From: Amphimedon queenslandica
Taxonomy: Eukaryota; Porifera; Demospongiae; Haplosclerida; Niphatidae
Length of the DNA: 64,000 bases
Direction of reading: 5' to 3'
Assembly: GCF_000090795.2 (NCBI RefSeq)
Contig: NW_003546568.1
Span: 38,931-102,930, forward strand
In this document: positions 32,787 to 43,900 of the stretch, piece by piece
Numbering within the stretch: the first letter of the stretch is position 1
How the letters are laid out: each line of letters begins with the position of its first letter
Position numbers and translations under genes: made by a program
The notes under the pieces: generated by a model
Seen by the model: the letters and a program-made list of their open reading frames with translations, nothing else
What the model was told of the DNA's origin: nothing
The model's database searches: none

Positions 32787-33634
32787 GAATATTAAATACA
32801 ATAAACTAATACTTTGTCACATTAGAAGTACAAAATTAATTTCAAGTAGCTAATAGTGTTTCTGTTTGTTTCTTGTGTGAATTAAGGTTTACAATGTATC
32901 TCTCACATTTATTATTATTGTTTCAAAAGAACTTGAAGTAAAAAATAATGACAAAGAAAGAGAACAAAAAAAGACATACAGTGTACATGTAACATAATGC
33001 ATGCAAGTGCATCAAATCCTCTAATATACTTCAAATCATAATGTTTGTATATACACATGTATGTATGATGAAGGACAGTATAAGTGCTTTGATGTGGTCA
33101 TATGTCATGTACATAAATTTTTCCTAAATTTTAATTATAAAATTGCTCAAAAATTTAGCAAAAAGCCCTGTACTTGTAACTCAATCTAGTGGAAGGTCTT
33201 TCAGCCAAAATAAGTCACAAATGAATTGTTAATGCATTGAGTAGTATAATACTCTTTACTATTTACTTAAGGTCATTAAAGAGAGGGAAAAGGGAGAGAA
33301 TGAATGAAAACTATTTTTTGCATTTACAATCAAATATTAGTATTTTCTTTTTTAGTAACTTCAATTAATCATTATTTTATCTCTCACATATTTATTAACA
33401 TTTACTCAAAAGACCTTGAAGTAAAAACAGACTTATTCCAAGAATTGCCACTGAGCCAAGCACAAGGTCTCTATGTTTGTTGCCTGCCATCAGTTGCCAT
33501 GTGCCCTACTAGCTGTTGCAAGTCACATCTTTAGCATGGGTTGTATTATACATATGTATATGTTGACAATAAAAAATAATTATTAAAAAATTATCATGAA
33601 TTATAAAGTTCCTACTGATTTAGTCCATAAAGTC
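32787..33634. other. Spacer with duplication scars
   Basis: 32830-33060 matches the 3' flank of Kelch gene A. 33110-33440 matches the last intron, exon 7 and 3' flank of the coiled-coil gene. It marks the joint where another Kelch unit would have begun. Confidence 0.65.
33272..33307 (+). pseudogene. Stranded copy of the last exon of the coiled-coil gene
   Basis: Encodes VIKEREKGENE and a stop, identical at protein level to exon 7 at 23427-23462, with flanking intron and 3' sequence also matching. No upstream exons are present. Confidence 0.85.
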
Positions 33635-35723
33635 TTAATTTCTATAGCATAATAAAATTTATATAAACATTTTTAATAATAATTTACCTGGTAAAAAATG
33701 GTACAGCAAATATACAATTAACACAAAGAACAACAACGCCACCAACTTAAAAATAAACATTATAGTTTCTATAAGCAAAATGAATTAAAATAATAATGGA
33801 TATGAGCAAAAACTAAGTGCTATAAGTTAAACTTTGACTTACCTATTACTTCTTTAAGTATATCTGGAAACAAGTATGCCATGAATAGCATCATGATTAT
33901 AATTACAAATGAAATAATAATGAAGATTCTTAGACATTTTTCTATTGTTAATAGAAATTACAATAGTAAATAAAATTAAAAGTTCAAAAAATAATATTAC
34001 AAACCTTTTTTGGATTTCTGTGTGGTTTCTTCAATTTCACCAGTGTTAGGGTTTAGTTCAACTATTAATATAAAATGGAATTACAATACTCTTTTATACT
34101 CAATACTTCGCTCATCATGAGATTCTTGCAGTCGATTGCTATTTATGCTATCAAAATCTTGTGATGTTTGATTCCGATTTTCAGGTGTTTGATTCTGAAC
34201 TTCTAAGGGCTGAGTCCAATCTTGTGATGATGTTTGATTCTGATCTTTTGATGGTTGTTTCTGATTTTTTGATGATTGATTAAGACGGTATAGCTTGTCT
34301 TTTCCTACACAAAGTATTATACACATGATGTACTGTAAATAGAACTCAATTTTAGGCACTCTATTTTTTGTTTCCAATAGCGTAAAAAATAAAAGAAAAA
34401 TATTTAAAAATAATTTTTACATAAAACTCACTAATATACTCAGCTGCTGTCCTATAACCAATTTTGTCAAGAGCATCACATAAGGAAGTCATTGCTGTAG
34501 CTGTACCATATCCTTTAAGCCATTTTTCTAGACATTCTATAAGACACTTTTGTGGCTCATAATAATTAGCTTTAATCTGATTCAGTATATGAATAGATAA
34601 TTCTAACTGCAACCCAAGATCCATCCATGCAGTCGCTGAGAATTTAGCTTCATTCAATGTTCGAAGTACATAATATATGTCACCAATGTATAAAGCATAA
34701 TCTGTAAAGTAATAAAACACATTAAATTCATTTGTTTCTATTAATAAATACCTGGTTCAATGGTGTTATCTAGGTTAGCTTCAATTTCTAAGTCTAGGTT
34801 AGCTTTTGCTTTGCCAAGTTCATCAGGATAATCGCTGCAAAGTTTTTTCAATTTCTCCCAACTGATATCTTTATTGGCATCAAACCACCTCTCGCTAACT
34901 TTAATAAGACAATTAATTGCTTGGCCTGGTATTGGTGTCAAATCAGACACATCTACATTTAATCCAGTTCCTATTAGCATGTAATGGTGAGCAGAAGAAT
35001 GAAATATCCTTAAGAATGCTGCATGAGTGGGTTTCTTGCCTACAATATAATAAATCAGTAGACATTTGCAGCAGTGAAAACATTACAGCAGTTATAAATA
35101 ATTTACCTTCCCTGGCAACACTAGATTCATCTTGAGCAAGAGGTTGAACAGCAGGAATATCTTCTAATTCTCCTAATTAGATTTTGGAACAAAGACATTA
35201 ACATTAATTGACTTATACATGTATAATACATACTGGTACACTGTACCTAGTTCTTTAATGATGACATTTCCTATTGCTCTTATTGGTCCACCTTGCTGAG
35301 TCAATACATTACATACTTTTACTAAATATTGTTGCTGATCAAGAAGAGAACCAACTAGATCTAATTGATCCATGACATAACATATTAATCTAGATGCTCT
35401 GCTATAACTAGATACATCAACTGCTGTCACTACATATTCTCTATCACTTAGTTTTAATAAACCATCAGTAGACAATGCAATTGCTACTCTGTCAACATCA
35501 GCTGATACTGCCGCGGCTAAGTTAGCTGAATGCTTCCTTACTATCTCCATTGGAGTTCCTACAGTTCAAATAAGGAATATGCTGTATTAAAAGTATGATC
35601 TTTACCAGGTCCTGGGTTGAGTTCAACATCACCTGACAGGAGGAGGAGGAGGAGAGAGAAGAGGACCTTTATCATAGGACAATACACCAACAACTTCATT
35701 GCAATGCATTTCAACTGTGACAT
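33635..35723 (-). CDS. 2A-leader, CARD-like, double death-domain membrane protein
   Basis: Ten exons, 5' to 3': 35606-35723, 35247-35558, 35107-35172, 34752-35039, 34432-34701, 34107-34304, 34005-34061, 33843-33941, 33688-33745 and 33635-33641. All phases close, giving 490 aa. Residues 1-39 are a leader: short basic part, [11 protein letters not shown], then GDVELNPGP, a perfect 2A ribosome-skipping motif ending exactly at the exon 1 splice site. Residues 40-143 are a CARD-like helical domain of the type seen in sponge NLR-like proteins ([43 protein letters not shown]). About 166-255 is a death-fold domain closely like that of the Kelch genes ([20 protein letters not shown]-type [10 protein letters not shown]). 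262-351 is a second death domain ([27 protein letters not shown]). A Gln/Asn-rich linker follows, then two hydrophobic segments ([18 protein letters not shown] and [15 protein letters not shown]). Exons 6 to 10 are less certain; a stop just beyond the chosen exon 6 donor gives a soluble alternative form. Confidence 0.72.
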
Positions 35724-35922
35724 TGCGTCAATGCGTGGATTGGCAATATTGCAGACACACCCATTTTGTGCAAATAAACATAGCAACCGTTGCTATCCGC
35801 TATCTTGGAGGGCATGTTACTAAAACACTGACGGTAATCTTCTTCTTACCTCAACTCCTTGCAATTCACTGATGGTTTAGAGCTTAAAGTTAGCCTAATA
35901 GGTCAATTTACAGTTGACATTA

Positions 35923-36054
35923 AGCTCTTTATACACCAGGCAACAACTTGTTTCAAAAACAGAACTGATTTCTATTTCTGGCAACATGATGTTGATTACA
36001 AGTCAAAGTAACCACAAATGTTGCTAGCAACATGTTGCCTAGTATATGGAGAGC
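35923..36054. mobile_element. Small hAT-like MITE
   Basis: Ends AGCTCTTTATACACCAGGCA and TGCCTAGTATATGGAGAGCT are inverted; about 130 bp, non-coding. Confidence 0.6.
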
Positions 36055-36901
36055 TAGGCTGCTGGTCAGACAAAATTGAAGAGCGTTGGAGACAGATGGC
36101 TCAGTAATAACAAATTCTATTATTATTATTATGATTAAAGGACTTTACAGTACTAATTATACAGTAGAACATTAAATTGAGAGCAGCAGGATTTGACAGT
36201 ACTGAAGGTACATCAGTAATTAATACTGAGTACTAGAAATAAAATAAAGCTATAATTTACACTATAACACCACACCCATACATAAAGTTGACTTGTGAAG
36301 TGATACACTTGCTACAGGGGCAACAGAAGTGGTATGTACATAGATTGTCAGAGCTGAAAGATTCCTCAAAGTAGGACCACATTAGGCAACGGAGATGGAA
36401 TTTGGCTGTAGAAATTGAGTAACTTAGAAGATCGACATGCCTTGATATTTTATTCCAGAGTCTGCCAGTCTGGGGAGTTTAGTGAAATACATAAAGCTTA
36501 TAAAAGTGCCTTGAGGAATGGCAACGTGAAAATTTGTGCCTTAGTTGAGTCTGTTTCAGAGGATAATTCAAAACTTATAATGCAAAAATTCAAACCATGG
36601 TACATATACATTCTGAATTTCTGATTGTTTTCTTCAAATTGGTATGATAAAATTAATCCTTAATTTTTATCTCTCACATTTATTATTATTTTTTCAAAAG
36701 AACTTGAAGTAAAAAATAATGACAAAAGAGAGAGAACAAAAAGAAAAGAAATAGTACCATATCCATAATATGTATTAATGTTAAAGACATACAGTGTACA
36801 TGTAACATAATGAAAGTGCATCAAATCCTCTAATGTACTTCACATCATAATGAGTGTACGTATGTGTATGTGTGATGATAAGATACATGTAAATGTATTG
36901 T
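36055..36901. other. Spacer 3' of the polyhomeotic-like gene
   Basis: 36415-36624 has an open frame (with FSEIHKAYKSALRNGNVKI) but no ATG and no family I know; it may be a remnant exon. 36650-36900 is the flank repeated after both Kelch genes. Confidence 0.4.
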
Positions 36902-37918
36902 TTATGTGTGGGTCGCCTGTTGCTGCTTCAATTGATCAACATGAGCCATTATCTATAGAAAGAGAGAGAGTTGAGATATTGTTAATATGATTCAAAATTA
37001 GAAACATGTATGTTATACATTGTAGATAACTAAGGCTTCTAACTATCCCTGCTGTGGTCTTCACTATATAAACTTGTGGCGGTGCCTTTGATACACCCAC
37101 ACACTATAGTTCCAGTGTACATGTACTGTATGTGTCTTGGAAAGTACCTTTAAAGCTGGTCCTAGTTTAATATTCAAACACTTGACCATGGTGTCCTGAC
37201 TCAGTAGTAGCAGTGCCTGCCCATCAATCTCCTGATCTTCAAGCAGTGAGAGGACCGGCTGACAGTCCGGCTTAGACTCAAAGAACTTCTTAACGTCACC
37301 AATGGACCACTTACTGACATCCACTGGTAGATCTGAGAGAGAAGGGGAGGGGCAAGTAAAATACATGTACATGTACATATGGTAGGAGAGATTTGAGAAA
37401 AAAGAATTTTATTAAATCTATTTTTATCTATAAAAAACCTTTTTTCATTAGTTTTCTATTCTCATAATTTTTCGAATTTCTTTTTTTGGCTTTGGCCCCT
37501 GTTAAATCACTTTTTCTTTTTCTGCTCCCCTTCACTAATACACGGAGGCAAAAAATTAAATAGCAGCTGTTTCTATCACTCACATGCTACAGTACATGTA
37601 CCATAAAATCTATGATACATTAAAAATTTCATTAATGATTTATATTGTATCGCTAGAAAATTTGGTGGAGTAAAAATTAGGCGAAATTGGTGAATAGAAA
37701 TTAATTCGCCAAAATTTTAGTCTCCAATTTGACAGGTTCCATAGAAGGAAGCACAGAGTTAAAATTTACCCTAAATTTTAACCTCCAAACCTCTTTTAGG
37801 GTCAATTTACCAAATTTTTCTAGCTATACGGTATATAAGATTTTGTTCTTATTTTAAAATGCTATCACTACATGTCACACAACTATTATTAATAGAAACT
37901 GTATAAAGGTACTCTTGG

Positions 37919-37967
<49 letters not shown>

Positions 37968-40900
37968 TGATGCGTACCATTAGGTCCTCTTCTTCTATTG
38001 CTGGCAGGTGCTCCACTTTTAATTGACGTTGTCTTAGCAACGCTAGTGGTGGGTATAGTCTTAGTAGATGAAGTGAGAGCTAAAAATGGAAAATTGAAAT
38101 AATTAAAAATTTGTAAAAAATCCAATTTTGATCGGAATCCACTCAAACTTTCTACGCAACATGAGAACAAGTATATGAAAAAGTTATAAAAATGGAGAAT
38201 TATCTCTTTTTCAATGCTGGTGAAATTTGACTTAGACCATGTACTACAGTACAGGGATTTTGACCCAATTTCGGAGCAACTTTAAAAATTTGTAAAAAAT
38301 CTAATTTTGATCGGAATCAGCTCAAACTTTCTACGCAACATAAGTACATGTATTTGCATCAGAAAATGTAATAAAAATGAAGAATTTCTTTATTGACATT
38401 TTTGGCAAAATTCCGTGTACTATAGTACAGGGATTTTGACCCGATTTCGGAGCAACTTTAAAAATTTGTGAAAAATATAATTTAGATAAAAATCAGCTCA
38501 AACTTTCTGTATTACTTACTGAGTGATGTCTCCTTGTATTTCTTGACTGATTGATTAGTATCATCAGCCGGTGGCTGTCTCTTAACTCCTCCCACACTGG
38601 CAGTAGGAGCAGCTGGACTAGCGACTGAGGATCCAGACGGAGTGCCAATGGGAGTCAACATGCTAGCATTGGTCAGTATGCTACTGGTAGAAGTAGCGGC
38701 TGGGGGAGCCCCCGGGGGGATATTTACTGATTTAGGAGGGGATAAGGAGGAAGCAAAGAACGGCTGAGCACCAGGTACTGAAGGAGAGGGAGAAGAGAAA
38801 TAATACATGTACATGTAAAAAAGGTATTAATTACATTTACACACGTACATGTAACTTATTATAATTTTGTGGGGGAAATTTGGCTGCTTTTGAAAGCCGT
38901 TCATCAAAATAAACCATGTTACTACATGCACATTTTGAGCCGTTATGAATACAAATTCATCAAATTAAAATTCACCAAAATTTCAGCATTTAAAATTAGT
39001 AAATTACCAGCTACAGTACATGTACATGAGTAAGCATGGTTATACTGTGGAGGATATTTTGAGAAGATTACACCAAAGTACAATAGTGGGTAAATAATGA
39101 ACATAATTATTAACCATTCATTATCATAAATCAGGGCTTTATTTAGGGGGGTGGAGGGGGGCACTCACCCCCTTGGGGGACATTTGCCCCCTTAATTGAC
39201 TTATTAACATGAAAAATTTCATCACCCCAGCAGTACAGTGTATAAGTGTTGTGAGCACACATTGTGCATGCACAATAGAAAATATTAGTGACCCCCTTCT
39301 TTGAAATATTTTTAATCCTGCCCCCCCCCCTTTGTATAAAATCCTAGATGAAGGCCTGTAAATACATGTACATATATAAATATAATAATAACCACAGAAA
39401 AAAATAAAATAAAGTTTAAAAATTTCTCCACATTCACTTGCACAGCCCCAAGTAGTGCTTATACAGACTCCACTCAATAATTAACACAATACCTTAAGTA
39501 TTGTAACAGTATGGCTGCAGTACTTCCTACATTGGGCTATAAGCTACAGTACATGTAAAACACTATAAGAGCTGATTCTTGGTAAGTATCACAATAGAAG
39601 TGGCAAAAGGAGAGGAATGCACTGGACCATTGGTATCTTTACAACAGGACTAGTACAAGCTAAGTTATAGACAGAAATGAACACAAGACAGTAATTAACA
39701 TTATCTCTAAAATACATGTAAGTACAAGTTCTACCATGCTTGTTTTGAATTGACCAATCAGATTGCATTATATGAGGTGTCTAAATCACTTATAATACCC
39801 CGGGAAAATATTTAGAAACCTCCGGGAAATTATTTAGATACTTCTGCCAAAGTTTGGGAAATTTTAGCAATAAAAATGATGACAGCAATAATAGTAATGT
39901 TATTTTTGAATTGTTATGTGTATGTTTGTGCAGTTATTAAAGCTGAAGTGTCTGTCTTCATCTAGAGATATGTTTTGTGCTTTTGGAGGATGAGGTGAAT
40001 TGGTACTGATATCGTCACTAGCTACTGCTGTTTTTGTTTGTAATAATAATATTATTGAGGAAACATCTTCCGGCATTTTGGTGATCTGAAATGTGCTTAT
40101 AAATTCGTACACCATCCGTGCTTCTGTGACCTGTTCTTTTCATGATTAATTGTTCATCAGCACCAGCTTGAAATAGTCTAGTAGCAGCAGTCACGCCGCA
40201 AAGTGAGTGGTTTGTTTGTAACCATCGATTCCCCAGTTGCTGCAGCAAACATTTTAAACAGTATTTCTCCATTAAGAAGAGTGGCCTGGTTGGAGCTTCT
40301 CCAAATCTTTCATTCTTTCCTTGCACCAGTCATTCAGAATATTTTCTACCATTATATTGCTTTTTTAGTTGTGCATGGCGCACAGTGCTGTTGTGCATCT
40401 TTAAATCCTTGTCCGTTGCGAAACAAGATGGTATATAGCACTAATGAAGTAGGCGGGGCAGTCATAAAATGATGAGATAGGCGTTTCCAGAGCTATCAGC
40501 CTATCAATTAATGGCGGCTGTGTTAGTCAAATCTTTTGAGAACAGACGAGCATGTCTACCTAGTTGCTTTTCCATTCTAGTGCGTGACTTAAAATGAATT
40601 GGTTGCTAATGGTAAGGATTTTTATACTTTTTGTGTATCCTAGCTACAAGAAATGCATCTAATCTGATTGGACGCATGGTAGAACACGGTTATACACCTT
40701 GGTCTCGTTTCTATGGCATTTATTGACCTCGGGACTGCGTCCCTCGGTCAATAAATCCCATAGAAACCTCGACCTCGGTGTATAACCTATACTTGTTGTA
40801 CATTCATGTTAATCTAATATCTGATATAATACAAAATTACAAATATGTAATTTTGCATATTTCTGTAGCCTCATGCATACATTCTGTAGCCTTTGTTTTG

Positions 40901-43900
40901 AAATTCGTTTTTAAAAATTACAAATACAAAATATGTGACGGATTTTTAGAGGAATTACGGTATAAAGTTATAGACAGAAATGAACACAACATTATCTCTA
41001 AAATAAGTACATGATGTTCTACATTCAAGCTAATCAATATTACAAAATAAACATGCATTAATACATTTTGTAACTTTTGTTCTGAAATGTGGTTGGAATT
41101 TAATCTACATAGCATGAATGCAATGGTGTGAATCAAAAAAATTCTGTAAGGTCAATCTTGTGAAAATCATGAGAATCACAAACCACGTGTACTTGTACAT
41201 GTGGTTCAATTGGAATGTTTACATGTACTTGTAGCTATATTTTCCAAGGACTGAAATGAAGATTCATACCATACACAGTTGCCAATATACGCATACATGT
41301 GTACATGTATATTGTATGTGCATATATACATGTACATGTATGTATATGTACTTACGGGCCATGTCAATCAGTAATTTCTTGATTGCTCTTGGTTGATCAG
41401 CAATGGCAGTAGTAGGAGGCATACACAACACTAGAAATAAATAGAATAATTAATAGTTGATTTCAGTTAAAATTTACGTACTTGTACTTGTACATGTAAA
41501 TGCATGTGAGCCGAAACGCAAAATTTAATTCCCACTACATGTACATACATTGTACACATGTACATGTACATGTACATGTACATGTACATGTTAAATGCTG
41601 AAAAAAATGTAAATGGTGCTGTATTTCTCTCTTGTACAGTACAAGGCAAAAAAGCTAAGTAGCACACAGGACTTTGTATGTAGTTCGTAGATAATTATTT
41701 TACTTCGCTATTCTTAGTTACTCTTCGCTGTGCTACCCCCAGGAAGTACTGCAGTACCACCCAGTCACAAGTTCTGTAGTAGCAAGCTCCCAAGCACTAA
41801 AAAGCTCTCAAAGAACTTGAGGATGCTTCTCTTGGCTGTCTGTGCTCTCCAAGTTCATCTCTACTGCTGCTTTTAGAAACCTGTTTAGGAGGCTCTTTGC
41901 GTGATTTACCATCGAGCTACTGTCCTGCCTACTGACCACGTGTGCTACTACTACTAGTGGTGGGTTTGTGCATGAGCAACGAAGGAGGAGAGAACTACCT
42001 ACATGTATGCAACAGTAGAGTAGCTACATGTACTGCATGTACTTAGCCTTCTATTGCACTGTACTGTATACTTACAGTTTTTAGTTTCTCCTGGTTCGGC
42101 AGTGTCAGGGTTCTTCCCAGGGTTCTGCTCTAGCCAGGCCTTCATACAGCGAAGAGTACAGAACTTATCAGTTTTAGCTAGTTTGATTTTACGCTCCCTA
42201 GTACACACAACACACTTCATTGAATCAGGATCAAGCTGAGGGAGGGAGGGAGTGGTTCACATTAATTGATAACTATATATTTGAAAGATGAATGAACATA
42301 TTCTTCAATAGCAACACAAGAGTAGATTTCAATACATCACACACTTAGTGAAACTGCAAGGACTAATGAATGTGGAGTTGTGTACCATTTACATTGTAAA
42401 CTTTGAGATGATATACAATTTAACAATTGCAATGAGCAATCAAATACATTTTTGTAGCAACAAATTAAGCAATAGACACAATTTAACTATTTTTTAATTT
42501 TTTGTAGTAAAAATTAAAAGCTCACTATAGACTCAAAAATGCCCTGTAAAGGGGGGGGGGGCTTTTATGAGCTAAAATTTCATGATTTGGAAAACAAGGA
42601 AATAAATTAAAATAAGCACAAAATGGCTATACAAAGATACAAAAAATCTGCATTATTCAAATACCATATAGTGAAAAATTTTGGAGGGAGCTAATTTTGT
42701 GTTTTGATAGCCAATCGCAAAAATAAATATCCTCCATTTTGAGTGATTATACACATGCCAATGGCACGTGGCTACAAATTTGCCAAATTAAAATTCACTA
42801 ATCACCAAAACTTAGCAATTCACCAAATTTAACTCCCTCCAAAATTTCCCGCTGTACTAATAATAATAGCTTACAGGTTTCATTTTAGCCGGAGTAGATG
42901 TACTAGCAAGAAATGAAGAAAGACCAGCTGTCTCATCAGATACAGGAGGAACCTTACTCAAACTAGACCCGCTAAGAGGGACAGTATCAGTACTGGCCAG
43001 TATTAAAGAAGCCAAGCTATCACCATCAGGTGCCATACCAGCTGCCTTGTCAATAAAGGTACCGTCAGTCAGTTTGATGATTGGGGTCTCTTGCTGAACT
43101 GGCGAAGGTTCAGATGCCTGTATTGGAGTAGCTAGTGGTATGGACTGGTTGTCGTTATTAGCAGCTGCTGCAGCTACCAGGTGCTGTGCTACTGTAAGAA
43201 TGGCAGCAGTCTTTGGAGTGTCGGGCATTTTATTCATGTAACAAGCTGGTAATCGCTTGAAGAGAGAAAGAGAGAGAGATGGTTATACACAAACCAATGT
43301 GTATCAAAAAATGTAATAAAATCTGGGAGTGGTTTCGGAGCAAAAAGCATAGGCTATAATACAGGGTATTTTCCAGAAATTGGTATATTTTTAAAACAGT
43401 CATAGCTCAAAAAAACTTTTAACCAGAATCAACTCAAACTTTCTAAATGGCATAAGTAAATCAATATGTAATAAAATTGGCAAGAAATATAGTCTTTACT
43501 TTTTCCAAACATTTGCTACTTAAAATGCTCATAGCTCAAAAACTTTAGGCAGTATCAGCTCAAACTTTCTACATAGCATAAGCAGATCAACATCAAATTC
43601 ATCTGCTCATCCAGAAATAAATAATCACAAATTCCTAATTACCTTCCCCACACTAACAAACTGAGAGCAGCTCCTCAAAGCACACCTCTGCTTCTTCCTC
43701 CCTGGTCCTCCATACTTTGGCTTATCAAGACAGTAAAGACACTTCCCACAGTCTTCCCTCACACACCCAACACAACTGCCACACCCCCGACCACGCCTCC
43801 TGATATTCTTCTTTGCATTTGAAGCAGTAGAGTCTGATGATTTTGAGACAGGTGTGGTTGGAGCCGACGACCCTAATTTTAAAATAGATCGAAGAGGAGG

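Noticed and set aside
35606-35723. The 2A motif as part of a LINE or a virus-derived element
   Set aside because: No reverse transcriptase, endonuclease or viral replicase lies nearby, and the leader is spliced in phase to a CARD-like exon.
36415-36624. 69-codon open frame 3' of the polyhomeotic-like gene
   Set aside because: No ATG, no splice partners seen, no family recognised; kept only as a possible remnant.
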